A DNA stretch of 64,000 nucleotides. Origin: Pseudomonas sp. F(2018) (lineage in GTDB: Bacteria; Pseudomonadota; Gammaproteobacteria; Pseudomonadales; Pseudomonadaceae). Under the pieces are notes generated by a model. The model did not search any database and had not been told where the DNA came from. It saw only the letters and a program-made list of their open reading frames with translations. Where the stretch lies: positions 496,001 to 560,000 of the forward strand of contig NZ_SCOM01000003.1 in NCBI RefSeq assembly GCF_005508865.1, given 5' to 3'. Every line of letters starts with the position of its first letter. The first letter of the stretch is position 1. Below are positions 20,263 through 28,065 of this stretch, piece after piece. Both the position numbers and the translations under genes were made by a program.

Positions 20263-20282
20263 AAGCCGCCCTCGGGCGGCTT
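20263..20282. terminator. Bidirectional terminator between receptor and desaturase genes
   Basis: 9-bp stem AAGCCGCCC / GGGCGGCTT with a 2-base (TC) loop and T-rich flanks on both strands (TTCTTCGTTT on plus; TTTTTCAC on minus). It lies between the convergent stops at 20247 and 20290. Confidence 0.85.
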
Positions 20283-20289
20283 CTTCGTT

Positions 20290-21267
20290 TCAGCGGCTGC
20301 TGACGATACGCAGCACCTGCCAGTAGCCCGGCGGCTCCGGGGTCAGGCCGCGCTCGCGCAGCAGGGCGTGCAGCTGTGGCAGGCGGAAGTAGGGTACCGA
20401 GGCCATCAGGTGGTGCTCGATGTGGTAGTTGACCCGGATCGGCGCGACGAAGGCGCGGGCCAGCCAGCCGGCGTGCGTGGTGCGGGTGTTGCGCAGGGTA
20501 TCGCGGGAAGGCTCCAGGCAGGCGTGCTCGGCCATGGAGCGGATGCGCAGGAACAGCGGGAAGGGCGTGACGTAGGCCAGCACCCAGACGCCATACAGCC
20601 AGGCGTGGCCGCTGGCCCAGCATGCGGCCAGCAGCAGGCCATTGGTAATCAACATGCCGGCGGCGTTGCCGAGGAACGTCAGCGGGTAGTTCCACCAGCG
20701 CCGGCCGTCCTGAGGCAGCACCTGCACATCGTTGGCCACCGTCCACTTGAGCACACCGGCGTCCATCAGCACCCGGCCGAGCATGAACTTGAGCCCGGTG
20801 ACGCCGAACAGGTCGCGGGCCAGCTTGCGCAGCAGCGAGGTGCGGGTGGTGGGGAAGCCGGATACCAGGGACAGATCCGGGTCATCCACGGTCGAGGTCT
20901 TGGCGTGGTGCACCAGATGGTAGGGGCGGTACTTGTGCACCTCGTTCCACACCGGCCGTGCGCACAGCCAGTCGGCCAGCACGTCGTTGCCCCACTTGCT
21001 CTTGAACAGGGTGCCATGGGCCGCATCGTGCTGCAGGATGGCCAGGCACAGCTGGCGTCCGCCGATGATCGCCAGGCCCAGCAGCAGTGCGGGAACCAGC
21101 GCCCACCAGGGCAAATGCTCGGCGGCCCAGGCCAGCGCCACGAACGTCAGGGTCACGACCGCCCAGGTCGAGCCAACGGCCCAGGCGCCGCGCCAGTCAG
21201 AGCGCTGGGTGAGGGCCTTGATCTCGTCGCGGCTGAGGATGTCGCTGATTTTGGTCTTGTTGTTCAT
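20290..21267 (-). CDS. Membrane fatty acid desaturase
   Basis: 325-residue membrane di-iron desaturase. The three histidine boxes are present: HDAAH near residue 80, HLVHH near residue 117 and HIEHH near residue 280. Hydrophobic pairs of helices lie around residues 28-70 and 185-225. It should introduce a cis double bond in an acyl chain of phospholipids or acyl-CoA. GGAG lies eight bases before the ATG at 21267. The gene follows a PaaX-family regulator by 16 bases on the same strand, so the regulator probably controls its own operon including the desaturase. Confidence 0.9.
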   Translation of the reverse strand: MNNKTKISDILSRDEIKALTQRSDWRGAWAVGSTWAVVTLTFVALAWAAEHLPWWALVPALLLGLAIIGGRQLCLAILQHDAAHGTLFKSKWGNDVLADWLCARPVWNEVHKYRPYHLVHHAKTSTVDDPDLSLVSGFPTTRTSLLRKLARDLFGVTGLKFMLGRVLMDAGVLKWTVANDVQVLPQDGRRWWNYPLTFLGNAAGMLITNGLLLAACWASGHAWLYGVWVLAYVTPFPLFLRIRSMAEHACLEPSRDTLRNTRTTHAGWLARAFVAPIRVNYHIEHHLMASVPYFRLPQLHALLRERGLTPEPPGYWQVLRIVSSR

Positions 21268-21283
21268 GCGAGGCTCTCCTGAG

Positions 21284-22114
21284 TCAGTGCAGGCGATCGG
21301 CCGCCGGCCGGTGCGCTGGGTTGGGGCTGGGGCGGCTGCCGTCAAACAGTCCGCGCCAGATCTGGTGGCCGTGCTCCACGAAGCGCTGCACGCAGGCGAA
21401 GAAGCGTGCGCGCGCGGCCGCATCGACCAGGGGCTCGGGCAGAAGGGGGTCGAACGCCGCCTGGCGAATCGCCTGGCGTCCGAGCAGGAAGGCCTCGCGC
21501 GCGGCGGTCTCCGGCTCCAGCTCGGCAGCGCGCTGGCGCCATTCCTCCAGCTGCGTTTCCAGCCGGGCGTAGGCGGCGCTCAGCGCGGCGCCATCCCACA
21601 GCGCATGGATGCGCCGCTCCTGCTCGGCACCGAACTGGTCGGCGCGGAACAGCAGGGCCTCCGGCTCCAGGCCGAGCTTGTGCAGGCGCTGGCGCACGCC
21701 ATCGATGTCCGCCTCGATATTGTCCGGGCGCAGGTACAGGCTCTTCTCCAGCTCGACGAAGCCAAGCATGTGCAGGGCCCGCTCGCGGCGCTGCAGAGCG
21801 CTGCGGTCGACGCGTCCGAGAGCGGCGCAGGCGACCATCAGGTAGGCACCACTCCAGGGCCGCATGCGCTGCTCCATGCCACGCCAGGCGGCCAGTTCGC
21901 TGGACAGCTGCAAGGCCATCGGACCGAGGCGATAGCTGCCGCGCCCGGCACCTTCCACCAGAGCTTCGGCCGACAGCCGGGCCAGGGCGACACGCACGCT
22001 ATTCTCGCTGATACCGAACAGGGTGCTGGCGGCAATGGCGTCACGAGCCTGCAGCGGCTCGCCATCGCTGGCCATCAGCAGCTCGAGGATCAGGCTCTTG
22101 GCGTTGATTTTCAT
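21284..22114 (-). CDS. PaaX-family transcriptional regulator upstream of the desaturase
   Basis: 276 residues. The N-terminal winged HTH (LILELLMASDGEPLQARDAI...FGISENSVRVALARLSAEALV) and the GAGRGSYRLGP wing are those of PaaX, the phenylacetyl-CoA-responsive repressor family. The middle is the PaaX effector/dimerisation domain (WRGMEQRMRPWSGAYLMV, RRERALHMLGF). No phenylacetate genes are nearby; the partner is a desaturase, so the effector may be an acyl-CoA (inference). The ATG at 22114 has only a weak site. A repeated sequence that may be its operator lies immediately upstream. Confidence 0.85.
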   Translation of the reverse strand: MKINAKSLILELLMASDGEPLQARDAIAASTLFGISENSVRVALARLSAEALVEGAGRGSYRLGPMALQLSSELAAWRGMEQRMRPWSGAYLMVACAALGRVDRSALQRRERALHMLGFVELEKSLYLRPDNIEADIDGVRQRLHKLGLEPEALLFRADQFGAEQERRIHALWDGAALSAAYARLETQLEEWRQRAAELEPETAAREAFLLGRQAIRQAAFDPLLPEPLVDAAARARFFACVQRFVEHGHQIWRGLFDGSRPSPNPAHRPAADRLH

Positions 22115-22132
22115 GAGGTGGGCTTCGCCTTA

Positions 22133-22170
22133 ATTACACTTGAACAAATTTATACTTGAACAAATGTAAT
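22133..22170. promoter_or_regulatory. Operator candidate for the PaaX-type regulator (direct repeats within a dyad)
   Basis: Two exact 12-bp direct repeats ACTTGAACAAAT (22138-22149 and 22154-22165) with a 16-bp period sit inside an outer inverted repeat ATTACA ... TGTAAT (22133-22138 / 22165-22170). The block begins 18 bases upstream of the regulator start codon, a position suited to autoregulation. The surrounding sequence is AT-rich and so probably promoter DNA. Confidence 0.6.
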
Positions 22171-22221
22171 ATTTCAACAGAAAGTTTTTCCTTTGTTCTT
22201 TAAGAAATGTTCACCATAAAA

Positions 22222-22250
22222 AGCCGCTGCACGCGGAGCGGGCAGCGGCT
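22222..22250 (-). terminator. Rho-independent terminator of the M14 peptidase gene
   Basis: 9-bp stem AGCCGCTGC / GCAGCGGCT with an 11-base loop. On the minus strand it ends in GGCTTTTTATGG. It lies 17 bases beyond the stop of the peptidase gene. Confidence 0.85.
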
Positions 22251-22267
22251 CGGGTACGTCGTGAGCT

Positions 22268-23392
22268 TCAGCGCAACTTGTCGACCATCGCCGCCAGCAC
22301 GCTCAGCACATCGCGCGCCAGGCGCTTGGAACGCGCGCCGTTCCAGCCGGTGCGTGGGTCGGGTGAGAGGTTGTGGTCCTTGAACGGCATTTCCACCGTG
22401 TAGGCGAGGCAGTCGTAGGTCTGCCCGACCCAGTTGCAGGCCAGCGCCAGGTTGGCCTGGCCCGGCTCGTCGCGCGGGTAGCCGTGCTCCACCTGGAACT
22501 CGCCGACGGCCATCAGCCGTTGGCGGAATTCCTGCTCCAGCGCGTCCAGGCGCGGTGTGAAACCGGGGTTGCCCTCGCAGCCGGCGGTGAACACGTAGGG
22601 AATCTCTTCGTCGCCGTGGATATCCAGGAAGCAGTCGACGCCTTGGGCGGCCATCTGCTGCTGGACGAACAGCACCTCCGGGCTCTCGCTGGCCGAAGGT
22701 GCCTGCCAGGCGCGATTGAGGTCCTTGCCGGCGGCGTTGGTGCGCAGATTGCCGAGAAAGGCGCCGTCCGGGTTCATGTGCGGCACCAGGTACAGGTCGG
22801 CTTTGCTGAGCAGTTGCCGCAGCTCCTCGTCATCCTGGTAGAGGCGCTCGATCAGGCCCTCCATGTACCACTCGGCCATATGCTCGCCGGGGTGCTGCTG
22901 GGCGATCAGCCAGATCTTGCGCGGCGCGCTGGCCGTGCCGCGCACATGCAGCAGTGGCAGCTCGCGACCCTGTAGGCTGCTGCCGCAGGCCAGCAGCTCG
23001 ACGTTGGGCAGCGCCAGCGCCTTGACCAGCAACCGCGCATGGCGGGCGCGGGAGTAGGGCTCAAAGTAGGCGAAGCGGGCGGAGCTGTGCTCGGCCAGCA
23101 GCTCGAAGTGCAGGCCGTCCGCGTCGAAGGTGGTCGGTACGCGGAACCAGTCCTCGCCGTCGTAGCTGGCCGCCGCCTGGTAGCCGCTCCAGGCGCTCTT
23201 GTAGCTGGAGTGGGCGGCGTTGGTCAGGCTGAAACCGTGGCGCTGGCCGACGCTCAGGCCCTCGGCGAGGAAGTGGAACCACTGGAAATGGTCGCTGGCG
23301 AAGTCCTTGCGGATGGCCAGGCGCACCTGGCCGGGGTCGCCGGCGTTGATCACCTCGATGTTGCCGCTGTCGAAATCGCTGCGAATCTGCAT
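22268..23392 (-). CDS. M14-family zinc carboxypeptidase (cytosolic carboxypeptidase-like)
   Basis: 374 residues, no signal peptide. An N-terminal beta-domain (residues about 1-130, with GNIEVINAG, DHFQWFHFLA, YKSAWSGYQAAASYDGEDWFRVPTT) precedes the peptidase domain. Zinc ligands are HPGE near residue 166 and the His of DIHGDEE near residue 259; the catalytic Glu should be in YTVEMPFKD. This architecture is that of the cytosolic carboxypeptidase (CCP/Nna1-like) branch of M14, whose bacterial substrates are unclear. AGGA lies upstream of the ATG at 23392. It is divergent from the LysR gene, which may regulate it. Confidence 0.88.
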   Translation of the reverse strand: MQIRSDFDSGNIEVINAGDPGQVRLAIRKDFASDHFQWFHFLAEGLSVGQRHGFSLTNAAHSSYKSAWSGYQAAASYDGEDWFRVPTTFDADGLHFELLAEHSSARFAYFEPYSRARHARLLVKALALPNVELLACGSSLQGRELPLLHVRGTASAPRKIWLIAQQHPGEHMAEWYMEGLIERLYQDDEELRQLLSKADLYLVPHMNPDGAFLGNLRTNAAGKDLNRAWQAPSASESPEVLFVQQQMAAQGVDCFLDIHGDEEIPYVFTAGCEGNPGFTPRLDALEQEFRQRLMAVGEFQVEHGYPRDEPGQANLALACNWVGQTYDCLAYTVEMPFKDHNLSPDPRTGWNGARSKRLARDVLSVLAAMVDKLR

Positions 23393-23564
23393 GGCCGGGG
23401 TCCTGATTGCGAGAAGCCGGCAGGATAGCCGTCCCGGCTCGGCTGTGCATGCCGAGCGGCAGGCCATGTCGCATCTGTGCAAGTCGGCCGCGCCTCGGTT
23501 GCCGAGGCCAACGGACCAGGCCAGACTCGGCCAATACCCGCGCATTCTTGCTAGAGAATCACGA

Positions 23565-24470
23565 ATGAAGACGACCCTGGACGAGCTGCAGGCCTTTACC
23601 CAGGTGGTGGATGGCGGCTCCATCACCGCCGCCGCCGAACAGCTGGGGCAGACCGCCTCGGGCATCAGCCGCGCGCTCGGTCGCCTGGAGGAGAAGCTCG
23701 AAGTCACCCTGCTGCGCCGTACCACCCGGCGCCTGGAGCTGACCGAGGAGGGCGCGGCCTTTCTCGCCCAGGCCCGGCGCATTCTCGCCGCGGTGGAGGA
23801 GGCCGAGGAACAGATGGCCCTGCGCCGCCAGGTGCCGGCCGGGCGCCTGCGGGTCAATGCCGCCTCGCCGTTCATGCTGCATGTGCTGGTGCCGCTGGTC
23901 GCCGGCTTTCGCGAGCGCTATCCGCAGATCGAGCTGGAGCTGAACAGCAACGACCAGATCATCGACCTTCTGGAGCAGCGCACCGACCTGGCCATTCGCA
24001 TCGGCCCCCTGCGCGACTCCAGCCTGCATGCGCGACCGCTGGGCTGCAGCCGCATCCGCGTACTGGCCAGCCCGGCCTACCTGGCGAGTCGCGGCACGCC
24101 GCGCAGCGTCGCCGAGCTGGAGGATCACGACCTGCTCGGCTTCACCCAGCCGGAAAGTCTCAATGTCTGGCCGCTGCGCCATGCCCTCGGCGAGGGCCTG
24201 AGCATCAGCCCGGATCTGCGCGCGTCCAGCGGCGAGACCCTGCGCCAGCTGGCCCTGAGCGGCGCGGGGCTGGTCTGCCTGTCGGACTTCATGACGGAAC
24301 AGGACCGGCAGTCCGGCGCGCTGGTCGAAGTGCTGGCCGAGCAGCATGTCGACAGCCACCAGCCGATCAACGCCGTGTACTACCGCAACACCGCGTTGGC
24401 AGCGCGTATCACCTGCTTCCTCGACTACCTGGGCGAGCACCTGGCGGGGCGGGCCTGGGCAAGAAACTGA
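23565..24470 (+). CDS. LysR-family transcriptional regulator
   Basis: 301 residues: N-terminal HTH (LDELQAFTQVVDGGSITAAA, ASGISRALGRLEEKL) and a LysR effector domain (RLRVNAASPFMLHVLVPLVAGF, DLAIRIGPLRDSSLHARPLG, GAGLVCLSDFMTEQD). It belongs to the broad group of DNA-binding regulators with a DLAIRIG motif. The ATG at 23565 follows GAGAATCACGA; the frame open further upstream overlaps the divergent peptidase gene. The ligand is unknown; the target may be the divergent M14 gene or the downstream putrescine oxidase gene. Confidence 0.88.
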   Translation: MKTTLDELQAFTQVVDGGSITAAAEQLGQTASGISRALGRLEEKLEVTLLRRTTRRLELTEEGAAFLAQARRILAAVEEAEEQMALRRQVPAGRLRVNAASPFMLHVLVPLVAGFRERYPQIELELNSNDQIIDLLEQRTDLAIRIGPLRDSSLHARPLGCSRIRVLASPAYLASRGTPRSVAELEDHDLLGFTQPESLNVWPLRHALGEGLSISPDLRASSGETLRQLALSGAGLVCLSDFMTEQDRQSGALVEVLAEQHVDSHQPINAVYYRNTALAARITCFLDYLGEHLAGRAWARN

Positions 24471-24494
24471 TCGGACGCTCTTGGCCTTATGAAT

Positions 24495-24540
24495 TTTCTT
24501 GTGTATTTTTTCATGAAATTAACAAGAAACAATTTCATGA
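24495..24540. promoter_or_regulatory. Palindromic operator candidates upstream of the putrescine oxidase gene
   Basis: An AT-rich segment with a perfect 10-bp palindrome TTTCATGAAA (24509-24518), a second partial copy TTTCATGA (24533-24540), and a flanking dyad TTTCTTGT (24495-24502) / ACAAGAAA (24522-24529). It lies just before the start at 24548. These are plausible sites for the cupin/HTH regulator encoded downstream, but no consensus is known to me. Confidence 0.45.
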
Positions 24541-24547
24541 GGCCGTC

Positions 24548-25834
24548 ATGTTCAAGCAATCCGCGCAGCACATAGGCACCTACTACGCCGGCACCTATGG
24601 TCCGATTCCGCTGCGCCCGCGCCTGGAAGAACACACCGACTGCGACGTACTGATCATCGGTGGCGGCTTCAGCGGCCTGCACACCGGCCTGCGCCTGGCC
24701 CTGGCCGGCAAGAAGGTGGTGATCCTCGAAGCCAGCCGCCTGGCCTGGGCCGCCTCCGGGCGCAACGGCGGCCAGGCGCTGCCGGGCTGGTCCTGCGATA
24801 TGCCGCCGCTGGAAAAAGCCCTGGGCACCGAGCGCGCCAGGCAGCTGTGGGACAGCATGGTCTGGGCCGCCGAGGAGATGCGCGAGCTGCCCGAGCGCCA
24901 CCGCTTCGACATCGACTACCGCACCGGCGCCCTCTACACCGCCGTGCTGCCGCGCCGGGTGCGCCTGCTGCAGGAGAACCTCGAAGAAGCCAGCGAGAAG
25001 TACGGCTACCAGCAGCTCAGCTTCATCCCCAAGCAAGATCTGCCCGAGTGGATCGCCAGCCCGCGCTATCAGGCCGCGCTGCATGACTCCGGCGCCGCCC
25101 ACCTCAACCCGCTGAAGCTGGCCCAGGGCCTGGCGGGCGCCATCGAAGCCGCCGGCGGACGCCTCTTCGAGCAGAGCAAGGTGCTCGACTACCGCGAGAC
25201 CGACGCCGGCTTCGTCGCCCGCACCGAACACGGCGAAGTGCGCGGCGCTGTGCTGGTGCTGGCCTGCAACGCCTATATCGACCGCCTCGACCCGGCGCTG
25301 TCCAAGCGCCTGCTGCCGGTCGGCTCCTACCAGGTGGCCACCGCGCCGCTGGACCCGGAACTGGCCCGCTCGCTGTTCCCACGCGGTACCTGCGCCATCG
25401 ACAACCAGTTCGTGCCCGACTACTTCCGCGTCACCCCGGACAACCGCCTGCTGTTCGGCGGTGGCTGCACCTACCTGGGCGGCATCCCGGCGGACGTGCC
25501 GGCGGCCACCCGGCCGTACCTGGAGCGGGTGTTCCCGCAGTTGCGCGGCGTGCAGATCGACTACGGCTGGGGCGGCCATATCGACTGCACCATGCACCGC
25601 ACCCCGGACGTCGGCCGCCAGGGCCAGCGCTATTGGCTGCAGGGCTTCTCCGGCCACGGCATCCTGCCGACCCTGGCCGCCGCCCGCGCGGTGAGCGACG
25701 CGATTCTCGGCGACGAGCAGCTGCTCGGCCTGTACCAGGGCCTGAGCAACCCCGGCTTCCCCGGTGGCGACCTGCTGCGCGCGCCGATCGAGGCGGTGGG
25801 CAAGGCCTGGTACCGTCTGCGCGATGTGGTCTGA
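24548..25834 (+). CDS. puuB: Gamma-glutamylputrescine oxidase-type FAD oxidoreductase
   Basis: 428-residue DAO-family flavoenzyme. It has an N-terminal Rossmann motif CDVLIIGGGFSGLHTGLRLA (residues about 33-52), the RNGGQALPGWS substrate/FAD region, and a C-terminal GFSGHGILPTLAAARAVSDAI motif characteristic of PuuB-like oxidases. It should oxidise gamma-glutamylputrescine (or another gamma-glutamylated polyamine) to the aldehyde. The assignment is supported by the following PuuR-like regulator and glutamine-synthetase-like PuuA. ATGAGG precedes the ATG. Pseudomonads have several paralogues (pauB), so the exact polyamine is uncertain. Confidence 0.88.
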   Translation: MFKQSAQHIGTYYAGTYGPIPLRPRLEEHTDCDVLIIGGGFSGLHTGLRLALAGKKVVILEASRLAWAASGRNGGQALPGWSCDMPPLEKALGTERARQLWDSMVWAAEEMRELPERHRFDIDYRTGALYTAVLPRRVRLLQENLEEASEKYGYQQLSFIPKQDLPEWIASPRYQAALHDSGAAHLNPLKLAQGLAGAIEAAGGRLFEQSKVLDYRETDAGFVARTEHGEVRGAVLVLACNAYIDRLDPALSKRLLPVGSYQVATAPLDPELARSLFPRGTCAIDNQFVPDYFRVTPDNRLLFGGGCTYLGGIPADVPAATRPYLERVFPQLRGVQIDYGWGGHIDCTMHRTPDVGRQGQRYWLQGFSGHGILPTLAAARAVSDAILGDEQLLGLYQGLSNPGFPGGDLLRAPIEAVGKAWYRLRDVV

Positions 25835-25836
25835 CT

Positions 25837-25923
25837 CCCCTCTCCCCCAGGGAGAGGGGCCGGGGGTGAGGGTCGAGTGGCCCGCAGCATCCCTCACCCC
25901 AACCCTCTCCCAAAGGGAGAGGG
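25837..25923. repeat. Repetitive extragenic palindrome (CCCTCTCCC / GGGAGAGGG type)
   Basis: Between puuB and puuR lies an imperfect palindromic repeat. The left arm CCCTCTCCCCCAGGGAGAGGG continues as GCCGGGGGTGAGGG (ending 25872), and the right arm runs from CCCTCACCCCAA through CCCTCTCCC AAA GGGAGAGGG. Each arm is itself a hairpin and the two are mutually inverted. Sequence of this kind is widely dispersed between genes of GC-rich proteobacteria. It may terminate or stabilise the puuB message. Confidence 0.85.
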
Positions 25924-25947
25924 AGCTATTCGGAGCAAGCTCTCAAC

Positions 25948-26505
25948 ATGGATAAGCAAGACGAAATCGAAGGCCTCGCGATCCTGGTGCGCGACCTGCG
26001 CAAGCACAAGAACCTCACCCTCAACGAGCTGGCCGAACGCATCGGCCGCTCGGTGGGCTTCCTGTCCCAGGTCGAGCGCGGCCTGTCGCGCCCGACCGTG
26101 GCCGACCTCACCGCCATCAGCGAAGCGCTGAGCGTACCCACCACCTACTTCTACAACCCGGGCCGCCCACGCGCGGTGCGCTGGATCACCCGCCCGGACG
26201 AGCGCCGCACCCTGTACTACGCCGGCGGCATCACCGATGTGCTGGCCTCGCCCGGCATGGCCGGCGGCTTCGCCATGCTCGAGAGCTTCCTCGAACCCGG
26301 CGCCAGCAGTGGCGACGGCCACCTCGACGACAGCTCCGAGCAGGGCGGCTTCGTCCTCGAGGGCGAGCTGACCGTGTGGTACGGCGACGACGCCGAGCCG
26401 GTCACCCTCGGCCCGCGTGACAGTTTCCAGCTGCCGCCCCACGCCAAGTTCCGCTACGCCAACCTCACCGATTCCCCCACCCGAGTGCTCTGGGTCTTCA
26501 CCTGA
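25948..26505 (+). CDS. puuR: XRE/cupin transcriptional regulator (PuuR-like)
   Basis: 185 residues: an N-terminal HTH_3 domain (LVRDLRKHKNLTLNELAERIGRSVGFLSQVERGLSRPTV, residues about 11-50) and a C-terminal cupin (GGFVLEGELTVWYGDDAEPVTLGPRDSFQLPPHAKFRYAN). This is the PuuR/PauR architecture that represses polyamine catabolic genes and is released by putrescine. It lies between the oxidase and synthetase genes on the same strand, separated from puuB by the palindromic repeat. Paralogues with other effectors exist, so the name is by context. Confidence 0.82.
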   Translation: MDKQDEIEGLAILVRDLRKHKNLTLNELAERIGRSVGFLSQVERGLSRPTVADLTAISEALSVPTTYFYNPGRPRAVRWITRPDERRTLYYAGGITDVLASPGMAGGFAMLESFLEPGASSGDGHLDDSSEQGGFVLEGELTVWYGDDAEPVTLGPRDSFQLPPHAKFRYANLTDSPTRVLWVFT

Positions 26506-26521
26506 CCGCGCAGATACCACC

Positions 26522-27874
26522 ATGACAACAACAACGAAATTCCCCGACCTGCTCAGCGAAGTGCGCGCCTTCCGCGCCGCCCATCCGGACGTGCGCTACG
26601 TCGAACTGATCTGCCTGGACATTCCCGGGCACTTCTACGGCAAGCGCTACCCCCTCGACATGCTGGAGAAGGTCGCCGCCGGCGGCCCGCTCAAGGTGCC
26701 GCAAAACTGCGTGCTGCTCGGCGCCCAGGGCGGCCTGCACCCGATCGGCGACTACTGCTTCAACGACGGCGATCCGGACGCCCCGCGCCGCCTGATCCCC
26801 GGCAGTCTCAAGCCGGTGCGCTGGGAGAACCAGCCGCTGGGGCAGATGCTAATCAGCTCCGACGGCACCGAGGCGCCGATCGAGTTCGAGCCGCGCGAGG
26901 TGCTGGCCCGCGTACTCAAGCGCCTGGAGGCCAAGGGCATTCGGCCCGTGGTGGCCTTCGAACTGGAGTTCTACCTGTTCGACCGCAAGCTGGATGCCGG
27001 TCTGCCGCGCTTCCCGCGCGACCCGCTGACCGACGACGAGGACGACCAGCCGAACATGCACATCGAGCGCCTGTCGCGCTTCTCCGACGTGCTGCACGAG
27101 ATGGTCGAGGCCGCCCAGGAGCAGGGCGTGGAGGCTAACGTGATCACCGCCGAGCTGGGCCCGGGCCAGTTCGAGATCAACTTCGCCCACTGCGACGACG
27201 GCCTGCACGCGGCCGACCAGGCCGCCCTGTTCTGCCGCAGCACCCGCGGCGTGGCCATGCAGCATGGCTACCGCGCCAGCTTCATGAGCAAGCCCTACCT
27301 GGACGCGCCGGGCAGCGGCATGCACGTGCACGTCAGCCTGTACGACCGTGACGGCAACAACCTGCTCGACGGCGATCAGCAGCGCCCGCTGCGCCACGCC
27401 GTGGCCGGCTGCCTGGAACTGCTGCCGCACTGCATGCCGATCTTCGCCGCCAACCACAACGCCTTCCGCCGCTACGGCGCCATGGTCAACTCGGCGAGCA
27501 AGGCCAGCTGGGGCTTCGAGGATCGCGACGCGTGCATCCGCATCCCCGAATCGGACGGCAGGAACCTGCGCATCGAACACCGCCTGGCCGGCGCCGACGC
27601 CAACCCCTATCTGGTGCTGGCGGCCATCCTCAGCGGCATGGAGTACGGCCTGGATCAGGCCCGCGAACCCATCCCCTCGCTCAACGAGGACCGCAGCAGC
27701 GGCATCACCTTCCCCAAGGACATGCTCACCGCGGTGGCGGCCATGGCGTCCCACGAGGTGGTGAAGGACAAGCTGGGCAGCGAGTTCGTCTTCGTCTACT
27801 GCGAGAACAAGCGCCAGGATCACCTGCAGTTCATGCACGACATCAGCGCACGGGAGTATCGCTGGTTCCTGTAA
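26522..27874 (+). CDS. puuA: Glutamine synthetase family protein, gamma-glutamylputrescine synthetase type
   Basis: 450 residues with a glutamine-synthetase fold: an N-terminal beta-grasp (VRYVELICLDIPGHFYGKRYP) and a catalytic domain with FELEFYLFD, ITAELGPGQFEINF, GSGMHVHVSL, NHNAFRRYGAMVNSASKASWGFE and RIEHRLAGADANPYLVLA. The adenylylation Tyr loop of GlnA is not evident. With puuB it ligates glutamate to putrescine (or another amine) as the first step of degradation. It starts 16 bases after puuR; the site is weak (CAGATACCACC), suggesting coupled or leaderless-like initiation. Confidence 0.87.
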   Translation: MTTTTKFPDLLSEVRAFRAAHPDVRYVELICLDIPGHFYGKRYPLDMLEKVAAGGPLKVPQNCVLLGAQGGLHPIGDYCFNDGDPDAPRRLIPGSLKPVRWENQPLGQMLISSDGTEAPIEFEPREVLARVLKRLEAKGIRPVVAFELEFYLFDRKLDAGLPRFPRDPLTDDEDDQPNMHIERLSRFSDVLHEMVEAAQEQGVEANVITAELGPGQFEINFAHCDDGLHAADQAALFCRSTRGVAMQHGYRASFMSKPYLDAPGSGMHVHVSLYDRDGNNLLDGDQQRPLRHAVAGCLELLPHCMPIFAANHNAFRRYGAMVNSASKASWGFEDRDACIRIPESDGRNLRIEHRLAGADANPYLVLAAILSGMEYGLDQAREPIPSLNEDRSSGITFPKDMLTAVAAMASHEVVKDKLGSEFVFVYCENKRQDHLQFMHDISAREYRWFL

Positions 27875-27935
27875 ACGCGCAGCGGGCCGGGACGCAATTG
27901 CCCGGCTCGCTGCCAGCTGATAACTTGCCGTCCAC

Positions 27936-28011
27936 GCCGGTGTAGCTCAGTCGGTAGAGCAGCGCACTCGTAACGCGAAGGTCGCAGGTTCGATTCCTGT
28001 CTCCGGCACCA
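27936..28011 (+). tRNA. tRNA-Thr, anticodon CGT
   Basis: 76 bases including the encoded CCA. Acceptor GCCGGTG / CTCCGGC (one T-T mismatch at 6-67, as I recall for other Pseudomonas copies), D arm GCTC-AGTCGGTA-GAGC, anticodon loop CTCGTAA with CGT at positions 34-36, T arm GCAGG-TTCGATT-CCTGT. It reads threonine codon ACG. Position 39 is C opposite A31, so the anticodon stem has an A-C mismatch where T39 would pair in related tRNAs. A strong terminator follows. Confidence 0.95.
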
Positions 28012-28022
28012 GCATCCCGAAC

Positions 28023-28053
28023 AAAAAAGCCCAGCATCGAGCTGGGCTTTTTT
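28023..28053. terminator. Bidirectional terminator between tRNA-Thr and pbpG
   Basis: 13-bp perfect stem AAAAAAGCCCAGC / GCTGGGCTTTTTT with a 5-base loop. The A/T ends give T-runs on both strands, terminating tRNA-Thr on plus and pbpG on minus. Confidence 0.95.
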
Positions 28054-28065
28054 ATGGCTGGCGGG

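Noticed and set aside
25835..25925. CRISPR or phage attachment repeat
   Set aside because: The repeats are inverted arms of one palindromic element, not spaced direct repeats, and no cas or integrase gene is near.
27936..28011. tRNA-Thr as an integration site of a genomic island
   Set aside because: No integrase gene and no direct repeat of the tRNA 3' end is seen in the flanking DNA.
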